Source of the DNA: Rugamonas sp045984285
GTDB taxonomy: Bacteria > Pseudomonadota > Gammaproteobacteria > Burkholderiales > Burkholderiaceae_D
Length of the DNA stretch: 64,000 nucleotides
NCBI RefSeq assembly: GCF_045984285.3
Contig: NZ_JBJQIK030000005.1
Coordinates: 62,001-126,000 of the forward strand
Direction: 5' to 3'
Shown: piece by piece, positions 15,736 through 24,542 of the stretch
Layout of the letters: each line of letters opens with the position of its first letter
How positions within the stretch are numbered: position 1 is the first letter of the stretch
The notes under the pieces: model-generated
What the model was told of the DNA's origin: nothing
What the model saw: the letters and a program-made list of their open reading frames with translations, nothing else
Database searches by the model: none
Translations under genes and position numbers: made by a program

Positions 15736-17484
15736 TCAGGTCCGGTCCAGTGCGCTTGAGGGCGAAGGGGAGGGCAATAATTCCGCGTCGCTATAGCGCA
15801 CTACGCGGTTGCGGCCCTCTTTCTTGGCGCGGTAGAGCGCCTTGTCCGAGCGCACCAGCAGGCTGGAAGGCGTATCGGCGGAGCCGTTGGCCAGTGCCGA
15901 TGCCACGCCCACGGAGAGCGTCAGCGCAACCACGGCGCCGGATTCGCCCTCGATGCGCAGCGCGCCGGCCGCCTCGCGCAGGCGTTCGGCGGCCAGCACC
16001 GCCACATCCGTGTCCGTTTCCGGCATCAGCACCACGAATTCCTCGCCGCCGAAACGCGCCACCATATCGATGGCGCGCAGCGATTCGGTCAGCAGCTTCG
16101 CCACCGCCACAATGGCCTTGTCGCCCACATCATGGCCGAAGGTGTCGTTGATGCGCTTGAAGTAGTCGATGTCGATCATCAGCAGCGATAGCGGATGGCC
16201 GAAGCGGCGCGCCCGTTCCAGTTCGCCCGCGATCTGCTCCGTCATCTTGCGGCGGTTGGCAATGCCCGTCAGCGGGTCGGTGGTGGCCAGCTGTTCCAGT
16301 TTGGCGTTGGCCATCAGCAGTTCCAGCGTGCGCTGCAGCACGCGGTCTTCCAGGTTGTTGCGTTCCGCATCCAGGTCGCGCAGCATGCGGCGGCGGTCGC
16401 GCAGCGTCAGCACCAGCGCCGTGATCAGCAGCGCTTCCAGCACGATGGCGGACATGGTGGCGATGATCTGCCAGCGGTAGCGGTCCCACACGCTCTCCGG
16501 CCGGTTCAGCAGCACGGCTTCTTCAGGAATGTTCTTCAGGCCGAAGCGGCGCATGGTGGGATAGTCGAAGTAGTAGCCCTGCACGCCTTCCGTGGTGGCG
16601 GGCTGTCCCAGCAGGATGCGCGCGATCACGCGGCCGACGGACTCGCCGCTGATGGCATAGCCGCCCACCACGCCCGGTACGATCAGCGACTGCATATTGG
16701 TGAAGATGGGAACCGGGCTCACCGAGGCCAGTTTCTGCGCCAGTTCGGCGGGGCTGGTGTGCTGGCCCGCGCTGTCGGTCCTGGTGGAGAGCATGAAGAT
16801 GGCCGTGCGGCGGTCCAGCGCCGCCACCCGCTGCTGCAGCGACGCGAAGGTCTGGCTGTCCCAGTACTCGAAGGACAGCTTGCTGAATTGCGGCGCCACG
16901 CCGCGCAGGCCGGCCAGCCAGCTTTGCACGCGCGGCGTCTGGTCGCCGATGACGACGATGCGCCGCACCGCAGGCGCCACGCGTTCGATGGTGCCGATGG
17001 CGCGCGCGAAATCCGGCTGCACTTCGAGGCCGGCGCCGTCGTCCGGCTGCCAGCCCTGGCGGCCGTGGTTCACGTAATAGCGCGCCGCGCCGGGGAACAG
17101 GTCGGAATGCTTGCTGAGGAAGGCGGCGGCCACATAGTTTTCCGCGATGATGGCGTCGAAATGCACGTTCGCGTACTTGGTGCGCAGGTAGGGCGCCATG
17201 CTTTCGATGGACTGCGATTCGCCCACGCGGTAGGCGTCGAAGCGCTCTTCATAGATGCCGGGCGTGCTGCCGGCGCTGGTGCTGGCCAGCTCCTCGTACA
17301 GGCCCTTGTGCACCAGCCTTTGCCAGATGGAGGAGGTGTCCGCCCCCAGCGAGTACAGCACCAGCACCTGGCGTTTGGCCTGCCCCGGATGGGCATGCGC
17401 AGCCGCGCCCAGCGCGCACAGTATCAGGCTGCAGGCGAGGAAGCGGAACAAACGTGACAGCGCGCAAGCAGGCGGTTGAGGCAT
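15736..17484 (-). CDS. diguanylate cyclase with periplasmic ABC substrate-binding-like sensor
   Basis: A 582-residue protein that makes c-di-GMP. It has a signal/anchor sequence (about 1-31), a periplasmic ABC-transporter substrate-binding-like domain (about 35-310), a membrane helix near 340-360, a short coiled coil, and a GGDEF domain whose active site is ARFGGEEFVVLMPE. The inhibitory I-site RxxD (RAID) lies five residues before GGEEF, so product inhibition is expected. I chose the Met at 17484 because a signal peptide follows at once. An ATG at 17583 overlaps the stop of the upstream kinase as TGATG and would add 33 residues of doubtful coding quality. The ligand is unknown. Confidence 0.88.
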   Translation of the reverse strand: MPQPPACALSRLFRFLACSLILCALGAAAHAHPGQAKRQVLVLYSLGADTSSIWQRLVHKGLYEELASTSAGSTPGIYEERFDAYRVGESQSIESMAPYLRTKYANVHFDAIIAENYVAAAFLSKHSDLFPGAARYYVNHGRQGWQPDDGAGLEVQPDFARAIGTIERVAPAVRRIVVIGDQTPRVQSWLAGLRGVAPQFSKLSFEYWDSQTFASLQQRVAALDRRTAIFMLSTRTDSAGQHTSPAELAQKLASVSPVPIFTNMQSLIVPGVVGGYAISGESVGRVIARILLGQPATTEGVQGYYFDYPTMRRFGLKNIPEEAVLLNRPESVWDRYRWQIIATMSAIVLEALLITALVLTLRDRRRMLRDLDAERNNLEDRVLQRTLELLMANAKLEQLATTDPLTGIANRRKMTEQIAGELERARRFGHPLSLLMIDIDYFKRINDTFGHDVGDKAIVAVAKLLTESLRAIDMVARFGGEEFVVLMPETDTDVAVLAAERLREAAGALRIEGESGAVVALTLSVGVASALANGSADTPSSLLVRSDKALYRAKKEGRNRVVRYSDAELLPSPSPSSALDRT

Positions 17485-17582
17485 GGACAGGTGACACCGA
17501 GGGCAGTAATTTTCTGCGCGGAAAGTGTAACACGCCAAATTTCCTTGAATGCAATTTTCGTGGCGGTTTTGCAACAGCGGCA

Positions 17583-20500
17583 TCAGCCGATCAGGGCGTT
17601 GAGGTGGGCGGCTGAGACAGGCTTGACCAGGTGCGCGCTGAAGCCGGCGGCCTGCGATTTAAGCTGGTCCGCATGCTGGCCGTAGCCGCTCAGCGCGATC
17701 AGGCGGGTGCCCTGCCAGCCTTCGCGCTTGCGCAGTTCCGCCGCCAGCTCGTAGCCGTCCATGCCGGGCAGGCCGATGTCGAGGATAGCCACGTCGGGCG
17801 CTGCGGCGCCGGCGCTGCGCAGGGCGCTGGCGGGGTCGGAGAAAGCCTGCACCGCATGCCCGTGCAGCGAGAGCAGGGCGCTGATCGCCTCCAGCACATC
17901 GGCATTGTCGTCCACCAGCATCACGCTGCGCTGCACGCCGGGCGTGGGCGCCGGCGGCGCCGGCGTGGCGGGCAGGGCCGGCATGCTGGCGCGCGGCAGG
18001 CGCACCGAGAACACGCTGCCCCGGCCGGGACCGCCGCTGTGCGCGCTCACCGTGCCGCCGTGCAGGGTGACGATGCTCTTGACGATGGCAAGGCCCAGCC
18101 CCAGGCCGCCGCGGGAGCGCTCCAGCGACTGGCGCTCCTGCACGAACTTGTCGAACAGCTGCGGCAGCATTTCGGGCCGGATGCCGATGCCATCGTCCTC
18201 CACCGTGATCAGCACCTCGCCGCGATCGGCGCGCGCCGCCACCGTCACCGTGCTGCCGTTGTTGCTGTACTTGGCGGCGTTGTTCAGCAGGTTGCTCAGC
18301 ACCTGGGTCAGGCGCACCGGGTCGGCATACACGGCCAGGCCCTGCGCCGGCACGTCGATGCACAGGCGGTGCTCGCGCTCTTCCATCAGCGAGCTGACGG
18401 TTTCCAGCGCCTGCGTCACCAGCACCGAGAGTTCGGCCGGCTCGCGCCGCAGCTCGATCTTGCCCTGCGCGATGCGCGCCACGTCCAACAGGTCGTCCAC
18501 CAGCCGCACCATGTGCATGGCCTGGCGCTCGATGACGGCATGTTCCTTCTTCACACTGTCGATGCCCTTCAGCTTCATGAGGTCGAGCGCGATCAGGATG
18601 GGCGAGAGCGGATTGCGCAACTCGTGGCCCAGCATGGCGAGGAATTCGTCCTTGGCGCGGTTGGCCACCTCGGCGTCGCGCCGCGCGCGCACCAGCGCCG
18701 TCACCTCGAAGGACACCACCGCTACCCGGTCCACCGCGCCGGCCGCATTGCGGACCGGCTGGTACACGTAGTCGAAGAAGCATTCCTCCGCTTCGCCGTC
18801 CGGGCCGCGCCTGAGCAGCATGCGGCGCGCGGCGCCTGTGCGCGGCTGGCCGGTGGCCATGACCTCCGCCATCTCTTCGAGGATGCCCTGGCCCTCCAGT
18901 TCGGGGAAGGCCATGCGCAGCGGCATGCCCATGATGTCGCGCCGGCCCACCAGCTCCGCGAAGCGCTCGTTCAGCAGTTCATAGACGAGGGCAGGACCGC
19001 GCAGGATGGCAATCGCCGCGGGCGCCTGCATGAACACTTCCGCCATCCGGCTGGCGTGCGCCCGTTCCACCTGGCGGATGCGGCTGCGGATCAGCAGCGC
19101 TTCCACCCGCGTCAGCAGCTCGCGGGCGGAGAAGGGTTTCACCAGATAGTCGTCGGCGCCCGCGTTCAGGCCTTCGATGCGCGCTTCCTCGCCGGCGCGC
19201 GCCGACAGCAGCAGCACGGGCAGGTCATGCAGCGTATCGCTGGCGCGCACGGCGGCGATCAGGCCGAAGCCGTCCAGCACGGGCATCATCACGTCGGAGA
19301 TCACCAGGTCCGGTTTCAGCGCATGGAGCGCATCGAGCGCCTCGGCGCCGTTGCCCACGGCCGTGACCTGCCAGCGCTGGTGCAGCAGGCGCACCAGGTA
19401 GCCGCGCATGTCGGCGTTGTCGTCCGCCACCACGATGTGCGCGCCGGCGCTGAGCACGGCGTTGTCCTCCGGGCTGGGGGCGTCCGCTTCCGCTTCTTCC
19501 GGCAGCCAGCGCCGCGCCTCGGCGGTGAAGCTTTCCAGCGCGGCGGGCGAGGCGGTGGCGCCGGCGCCCGCCACCACCTGGTCGTCGTGCAGGTGGGCGC
19601 GGCCCAGCGGCAGGATGACGGTGAAGCAGCTGCCGCTGCCCGGCGTGCTGTCCACGGTAATGCTGCCCTGGTGTAGCTCCACCAGGTCGCGCACCAGGGC
19701 CAGGCCGATGCCCGACCCTTCATGGGTGCGCGAGCGGCTGCCTTCCACGCGCTGGAAACGGTCGAAAATTTTCGGCAGGTGCTCGGCGGCGATGCCCACG
19801 CCGGTATCGGCCACGGTCAGCACCGCATGCTGGCCCTGCTGCGCCAGCCGCACCGAGATCCTTCCTTCAAAGGTGAACTTGAAGGCGTTCGACATCAGGT
19901 TGAGGACGATCTTCTCCCACAGCGAGATATCGACGAAGGCCGGCATCTGCAGCGGTGCGCAGTCGACGTCCAGCTCCAGTCCCGCGCCTTCAATAATGGA
20001 ACGGAAGCCGCTGGCCAGGTCGCCGGTGAGGGTGGCCAGGTCCACTTCCGCATAGGACACCTGCATGCGCCCGGCCTGCACGCGCGAGAAATCGAGCAGG
20101 GTGTTCACCAGCTTCTGCAGGCGCAGCGCATTGCCGTGCACCAGCTTGAGGCGCTGCTGCTGCACCTCGGGCAACGGATGGGCCGCATCAGCCAGCGCGT
20201 CCTCCACCGGGCCCAGCATCAGCGTCAGCGGCGTGCGGAACTCGTGGCTCACATTGCTGAAGAAGGCGGTCTTGGCGCGGTCCAGGTCCGCCAGCATGTC
20301 GGCGCGCTGGCGCTGCTCCTCGGCCGCCATGGCATTCTGCACGGCCGCCGTGACCTGGGCCGCCACCAGTTCGAAGAAGGTGCGGTATTCCGCGTCCAGC
20401 CTGCGCGCCGGGCTCACGCCCAGCACCAGCACGCCGATCGGCTTTTCATGGCCCGGCACCGTCAGCGGCAGCGCCAGGGCGGACGTGATGCGCTGGCCGG

Positions 20501-21317
20501 CCAGCCCCGGCGGGAGCTCATCGAGGTCGCCCACCGGCACCTCCACCGCCTTGCTGCTGTCCAGCACCTGCGTCAGCGGCCAGGGTGCGTGCGGCCCGTC
20601 GCCGCCGAGGCGCACGGCAGCGGGCGTGATGCGGTCGCTGAGCGGCAGGTGTGCCGCTTGCTGCAGCACGGCGCTGTCGCTGGCGGCATCGGCCAGGTAA
20701 AGCAGGGCGAAGGGTATGTCCTGCGGATTGCGGCTGATGGTGCCCATCGCCGTGTCGCAGGCACGCGCCACCGTATTTTCGCGCAGCGCGGCGGCCGACA
20801 GGGCAGAGAGCGAGGCCAGGCGCCGTGCGCTCAGGTTGGCCGCCGTCACGTCGGCGGAAGGGCAGAACAGGCCGCCCACCCCGCCTGATTCGTCCACAAT
20901 GGGGCTGTAGGAGAAGGAGTAGAACACTTCTTCCACAAAGGCGCCCCGGTTCATGAAAAGCTGGACGTCGGCCACATAGGTGGCCTCTGCGTTGCTGAAT
21001 ACCTTGTCCGCCAGCGGCCCGCAGAAATCCCAGATCTCGGCCCAGACTTCGAATGCCGGCCGGCCCAGCGCCCAGGGATGCTTGGCGCGGCTGAGCACAT
21101 CGATGTACGCGTCGTTGTAGAGGAAGGTGGCGCGCGGACCCCAGCCGATCCAGATCGGATGGCTGGAATTGAGCATCAGGCTGACCGTGGTGCGCAGGCT
21201 CTGCGGCCACTGGTCCAGCGGCCCGAGGGGCGTGGCGGACCAGTCATGCGCGGCAATCAGCGATCCCAGCTCCCCCGGCGCCGCGAGAAAGCTGTAAGTA
21301 GGCGGCAACTCAGACAA
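17583..21317 (-). CDS. double hybrid sensor histidine kinase/response regulator
   Basis: A 1244-residue soluble multi-domain kinase with no clear membrane segment. In order: PAS-like sensor (about 20-170), GAF (about 180-340), first HisKA with FFSNVSHEFRTPL near 355 and ATPase domain, receiver with Asp in VISDVMMP near 675, PAS (about 770-880), second HisKA with MLGHELRNPL near 897 and ATPase domain, and C-terminal receiver with Asp in AILDIGLPG near 1180. Two complete kinase cores in one chain suggest a phosphorelay. The diguanylate cyclase gene follows directly downstream, so c-di-GMP control by this kinase is plausible but inferred. No separate partner regulator is adjacent. Confidence 0.93.
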   Translation of the reverse strand: MSELPPTYSFLAAPGELGSLIAAHDWSATPLGPLDQWPQSLRTTVSLMLNSSHPIWIGWGPRATFLYNDAYIDVLSRAKHPWALGRPAFEVWAEIWDFCGPLADKVFSNAEATYVADVQLFMNRGAFVEEVFYSFSYSPIVDESGGVGGLFCPSADVTAANLSARRLASLSALSAAALRENTVARACDTAMGTISRNPQDIPFALLYLADAASDSAVLQQAAHLPLSDRITPAAVRLGGDGPHAPWPLTQVLDSSKAVEVPVGDLDELPPGLAGQRITSALALPLTVPGHEKPIGVLVLGVSPARRLDAEYRTFFELVAAQVTAAVQNAMAAEEQRQRADMLADLDRAKTAFFSNVSHEFRTPLTLMLGPVEDALADAAHPLPEVQQQRLKLVHGNALRLQKLVNTLLDFSRVQAGRMQVSYAEVDLATLTGDLASGFRSIIEGAGLELDVDCAPLQMPAFVDISLWEKIVLNLMSNAFKFTFEGRISVRLAQQGQHAVLTVADTGVGIAAEHLPKIFDRFQRVEGSRSRTHEGSGIGLALVRDLVELHQGSITVDSTPGSGSCFTVILPLGRAHLHDDQVVAGAGATASPAALESFTAEARRWLPEEAEADAPSPEDNAVLSAGAHIVVADDNADMRGYLVRLLHQRWQVTAVGNGAEALDALHALKPDLVISDVMMPVLDGFGLIAAVRASDTLHDLPVLLLSARAGEEARIEGLNAGADDYLVKPFSARELLTRVEALLIRSRIRQVERAHASRMAEVFMQAPAAIAILRGPALVYELLNERFAELVGRRDIMGMPLRMAFPELEGQGILEEMAEVMATGQPRTGAARRMLLRRGPDGEAEECFFDYVYQPVRNAAGAVDRVAVVSFEVTALVRARRDAEVANRAKDEFLAMLGHELRNPLSPILIALDLMKLKGIDSVKKEHAVIERQAMHMVRLVDDLLDVARIAQGKIELRREPAELSVLVTQALETVSSLMEEREHRLCIDVPAQGLAVYADPVRLTQVLSNLLNNAAKYSNNGSTVTVAARADRGEVLITVEDDGIGIRPEMLPQLFDKFVQERQSLERSRGGLGLGLAIVKSIVTLHGGTVSAHSGGPGRGSVFSVRLPRASMPALPATPAPPAPTPGVQRSVMLVDDNADVLEAISALLSLHGHAVQAFSDPASALRSAGAAAPDVAILDIGLPGMDGYELAAELRKREGWQGTRLIALSGYGQHADQLKSQAAGFSAHLVKPVSAAHLNALIG

Positions 21318-21427
21318 ATAAGAACTCCCGGCTGATGCACCGTATGTTGTAGGGATGGCTTCTGCCGATCACGCTACGTTACCGTTCAGTACGGCGCGAG
21401 AGCGCACGATTGGAAGCGCCGCGCTGT

Positions 21428-21457
21428 TTGACAGCGCGGCGCCAATGGCGGGATACT
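21428..21457 (+). promoter_or_regulatory. candidate promoter embedded in a strong hairpin
   Basis: A perfect -35 box TTGACA (21428-21433) is followed after 18 bases by GATACT (21452-21457). The -35 box sits in the right half of a 12-bp perfect inverted repeat (21416-21427 with 21431-21442, loop TTG). The start site would fall about 20 bases before the small gene at 21485. Confidence 0.45.
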
Positions 21458-21484
21458 CGCAGGTTTGCGCTGCCCGGCCACTTT

Positions 21485-21895
21485 ATGACCTCCATGCTGC
21501 ATCCGCCAACTTTTCCCATCCGCAAGGAATGCCCGCCGGGCGCCTGCGTGTGCGAGCGCGAGCGATTGCTGGAAGCGCCGGGCGCCGACCTGCGCGTGCT
21601 GCGGCTGACGAAGGAAGAGGAGAAGCGGCTGATCGAGCGCATCGAAGCCGTCGGCAGCTATGCCGAGCTGCAGCGCATCGGCGAGCGCCTGAAGGAACAG
21701 CTGGGCATTATGCTGAGCATTGCGCCGGGCCCGAACGAGGTGCGTACCGTGCGCGGCTTCCAGATCGAGGTGAGGGAGATGCCGGGCCTGTGCCGCAAGA
21801 CGCGGCAGGCGATTCCTGCCGCCATCAGGCGTTGTCTGGAAAGCAAGCCTGAGATTGCCTTCACCATCCTGAACAGCCACGACCTCCTGGGCTGA
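21485..21895 (+). CDS. small conserved-looking protein with a Cys cluster, unknown function
   Basis: A protein of 136 residues that I do not recognise. Near the N-terminus it has ECPPGACVCE (C16, C21, C23), then a charged helical region rich in Glu and Arg, and two more Cys in the C-terminal half (GLCRK, RRCLE). The start could be the ATG at 21485 or 21494; both precede the Cys cluster. It lies 115 bp before iscR in the same direction, behind its own candidate promoter. The five Cys and the isc neighbourhood make metal or Fe-S binding a reasonable guess, not more. Confidence 0.6.
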   Translation: MTSMLHPPTFPIRKECPPGACVCERERLLEAPGADLRVLRLTKEEEKRLIERIEAVGSYAELQRIGERLKEQLGIMLSIAPGPNEVRTVRGFQIEVREMPGLCRKTRQAIPAAIRRCLESKPEIAFTILNSHDLLG

Positions 21896-21927
21896 GCGGC
21901 CTCCGGCAAAGCTTTGCCAACTCTGTT

Positions 21928-21953
21928 ATACTTGACCAAATCGATCAACTAAT
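21928..21953. promoter_or_regulatory. IscR type 1-like binding site
   Basis: The stretch starts ATACTTGACC and ends ATCAACTAAT with an AT-rich centre, close to the type 1 IscR consensus of the isc promoter. It lies 58 bases before the iscR ATG and fits autorepression of the operon by [2Fe-2S]-IscR. Confidence 0.65.
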
Positions 21954-22010
21954 CAGGATTTTGAATCAGTTGTCGAAGGCAAGATTTTAACCGAGTTGAA
22001 CCGAGGTTGT

Positions 22011-22487
22011 ATGCGTCTGACCACCAAAGGCCGTTTTGCAGTGACTGCAATGATTGACCTGGCAATGCGCCAGGGCAAGGGTCCTGTCACGCTGTCCGGC
22101 ATCAGCCAGCGGCAGGCCATTTCCCTGTCCTACCTGGAGCAGCTGTTCGGCAAGCTGCGCCGCCACGAGATCGTGGAATCGATCCGCGGCCCCGGCGGCG
22201 GCTACAGCCTGGCCCGCCGTGCGGACAAGGTGACGGTGGCCGACATCATCATCGCCGTCGATGAACCCCTCGATGCAACCCAGTGTGGCGGCAAGGAAAA
22301 TTGTCACGGCGCCAATAAAGCCACCGGCGCCCGCTGCATGACCCACGAGCTGTGGGCCACGCTGAACGAAAAGATGGTCGACTACCTGGACTCCGTGTCC
22401 CTGCAGGACCTGGTCGACCAGCAAAAACAGAAAAACGCCGAGCAGAATGTGGTGGTGATGCACCGCAGCGAAGCTGCCCTCGGTTAA
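22011..22487 (+). CDS. iscR: Fe-S cluster regulator IscR
   Basis: A 158-residue Rrf2-family repressor that senses Fe-S supply. It has the winged helix DNA-binding domain (about 1-80; SLSYLEQLFGKLRR and RGPGGGY) and a [2Fe-2S] site with C92, C98 and C109 followed by MTHELW. In E. coli the third Cys is C104, so the loop here is five residues longer. I chose the ATG at 22011 because it gives the standard MRLTTKGRFAV start; an ATG at 21996 in the same frame would add five residues. It is the first gene of a complete isc operon and has an IscR type 1-like site upstream. Confidence 0.95.
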   Translation: MRLTTKGRFAVTAMIDLAMRQGKGPVTLSGISQRQAISLSYLEQLFGKLRRHEIVESIRGPGGGYSLARRADKVTVADIIIAVDEPLDATQCGGKENCHGANKATGARCMTHELWATLNEKMVDYLDSVSLQDLVDQQKQKNAEQNVVVMHRSEAALG

Positions 22488-22500
22488 ACAGGAGTAGCAG

Positions 22501-23766
22501 ATGAACGCCCCAGAGAAAAACGTCGCCCAGGTGGCACCGGTTGAATTCAAGACCGCGCCGCATTTCCCGATCTATATGGACTATTCGGCCACCACGCCGA
22601 TCGATCCACGCGTTGCGGACAAGATGATCCCTTACCTGCGCGAGCAGTTCGGCAATGCCGCTTCCCGCAGCCATATGTATGGCTGGACCGCCGAAGCGGC
22701 GGTGGAAGAGGCGCGCGGCCACGTGGCGGCGCTGGTGAATGCCGATCCGCGCGAAATCATCTGGACCTCCGGCGCCACCGAGAGCAACAACCTCGCCATC
22801 AAGGGCGCGGCGCATTTCTACAAGACCAAGGGCAAGCACATCATCACGGTGAAGACCGAGCACAAGGCTGTGCTGGACACCGTGCGCGAACTGGAACGCC
22901 AGGGCTTCGAAGCGACCTACCTGGACCCGCAGGACAATGGCCTGATTACCATCGAGCAGCTGACCGCCGCCATCCGTCCGGACACCATCCTGGTGTCCGT
23001 GATGCTGGTGAATAACGAGATCGGCGTGATCCAGCCCATCGACGAAATCGGCGCGCTGTGCCGCAGCAAGGGCATCATCTTCCACTGCGACGCGGCCCAG
23101 GCCACCGGCAAGGTCGCCATCGACCTGCAGAAGACCAAGGTCGACCTGATGACATTCACCGCGCACAAGACCTACGGCCCGAAAGGCGTGGGCGCGCTCT
23201 ACGTGTGCCGCAAGCCGCGCGTGCGTATCGAAGCGCAGATGCACGGCGGCGGCCACGAACGCGGCCTGCGTTCCGGCACCCTGCCGACCCACCAGATCGT
23301 GGGCATGGGCGAGGCCTTCCGCCTGGCCAAGGAAGAGATGGACAGCGAAATCGCGCGCATCAAGGCGCTGCGCGACCGCCTGGCCGCCGGCCTGCAGGAA
23401 ATCGAGGAAACCTATATCAACGGCGACATGGACCACCGCGTGCCGCACAACCTGAACGTGAGCTTCAACTACGTGGAAGGCGAATCGCTGATCATGGCGG
23501 TGAAGGACCTGGCTGTTTCTTCCGGTTCGGCTTGTACTTCGGCCAGCCTGGAACCATCTTATGTGCTGCGCGCCCTGGGCCGCAGCGATGAGCTGGCCCA
23601 CAGCTCCATCCGTTTCACCATCGGCCGTTTCACGACCGAGCAGGACATCGACTTCGCGATCGAGCTGATGAAGTCGAAGGTCGGCAAGCTGCGCGAACTG
23701 TCGCCGCTGTGGGATATGTTCAAGGAAGGGATCGACATCAACTCGATCCAGTGGGCCGCGCACTAA
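22501..23766 (+). CDS. iscS: cysteine desulfurase IscS
   Basis: A 421-residue PLP enzyme that takes sulfur from cysteine and passes it to IscU and other acceptors. The PLP-binding lysine lies in TAHKTYGPKG and the persulfide-forming Cys in the mobile loop SSGSACTSASLEPSYVLRALG. It begins with a roughly 20-residue N-terminal extension compared with E. coli IscS (404 residues). It follows iscR by 13 bp and is followed by iscU, the scaffold it loads. Confidence 0.97.
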   Translation: MNAPEKNVAQVAPVEFKTAPHFPIYMDYSATTPIDPRVADKMIPYLREQFGNAASRSHMYGWTAEAAVEEARGHVAALVNADPREIIWTSGATESNNLAIKGAAHFYKTKGKHIITVKTEHKAVLDTVRELERQGFEATYLDPQDNGLITIEQLTAAIRPDTILVSVMLVNNEIGVIQPIDEIGALCRSKGIIFHCDAAQATGKVAIDLQKTKVDLMTFTAHKTYGPKGVGALYVCRKPRVRIEAQMHGGGHERGLRSGTLPTHQIVGMGEAFRLAKEEMDSEIARIKALRDRLAAGLQEIEETYINGDMDHRVPHNLNVSFNYVEGESLIMAVKDLAVSSGSACTSASLEPSYVLRALGRSDELAHSSIRFTIGRFTTEQDIDFAIELMKSKVGKLRELSPLWDMFKEGIDINSIQWAAH

Positions 23767-23799
23767 GCGCGCCGGTAACGATTACATCAGGAGTACATC

Positions 23800-24186
23800 A
23801 TGGCTTATTCGGAAAAAGTTCTCGACCACTACGAAAATCCGCGCAATGTGGGCGCCTTTGAAAAAGGCGATGAAAGCGTGGGCACCGGCATGGTCGGCGC
23901 ACCGGCCTGCGGCGACGTGATGAAGCTGCAGATCAAGGTCGGCGCGGACGGCCTGATCGAAGACGCGAAATTCAAGACCTATGGCTGCGGTTCGGCCATC
24001 GCTTCCAGCTCGCTGGTGACGGAATGGGTCAAGGGCAAGTCGCTGGACGAAGCGCTGGCCATCAAGAACACCCAGATCGCGGAAGAGCTGGCGTTGCCGC
24101 CGGTGAAGATCCACTGCTCGATCCTGGCGGAAGATGCGATCAAGGCTGCTGTGCAGGACTACAAGGCCAAGCACGCAGCTGCCTGA
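23800..24186 (+). CDS. iscU: Fe-S cluster scaffold protein IscU
   Basis: A 128-residue scaffold on which new [2Fe-2S] clusters are built. The three cluster ligands are present in GAPACGDVM, YGCGSAIASS and KIHCSILAED, and the LPPVK motif recognised by HscA lies just before the third Cys. Its length equals that of E. coli IscU. It sits between iscS and iscA in the standard order, with a good ribosome binding site (AGGAG). Confidence 0.97.
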   Translation: MAYSEKVLDHYENPRNVGAFEKGDESVGTGMVGAPACGDVMKLQIKVGADGLIEDAKFKTYGCGSAIASSSLVTEWVKGKSLDEALAIKNTQIAEELALPPVKIHCSILAEDAIKAAVQDYKAKHAAA

Positions 24187-24203
24187 GGCAACACGGAGGA
24201 AGC

Positions 24204-24527
24204 ATGGCAATCACCCTGACTGAAAAAGCAGCGAAGCACATCAACCGGTATATCGAACGCCGCGGCAAAGGCATCGGCCTGCGTTTCGGCGTGCGCACCA
24301 CCGGCTGCTCGGGGCTGGCCTACAAGCTGGAATACGTGGACGAAGTGGCGGATGAAGACCAGGTCTTCGAGTCGCACGGCGTGAAGGTATTCGTCGATCC
24401 GAAAAGCCTGCCGTACATCGACGGCACGGAGCTGGATTTCGCGCGTGAAGGCCTGAACGAAGGCTTCAAGTTCAACAACCCGAACGAAAAAGACGCCTGC
24501 GGCTGCGGCGAAAGCTTCCGTATCTGA
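24204..24527 (+). CDS. iscA: A-type Fe-S carrier IscA
   Basis: A 107-residue carrier that helps deliver clusters, especially [4Fe-4S], to target proteins. It shows the three conserved Cys: one in TTGCSGLAYKLEY and two in the C-terminal CGCGESF. I chose the ATG at 24204 because AGGAAG lies just before it and the protein then matches the usual family length. It is followed at once by hscB. Confidence 0.95.
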   Translation: MAITLTEKAAKHINRYIERRGKGIGLRFGVRTTGCSGLAYKLEYVDEVADEDQVFESHGVKVFVDPKSLPYIDGTELDFAREGLNEGFKFNNPNEKDACGCGESFRI

Positions 24528-24542
24528 TTGCGTCGATGCACC

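Noticed and set aside
17485..17583. Coding N-terminal extension of the diguanylate cyclase
   Set aside because: The 33 extra codons would put a Cys/His-containing segment before a clean signal peptide, and the DNA is AT-richer with promoter-like hexamers; the downstream ATG is more likely, although the TGATG overlap keeps the question open.
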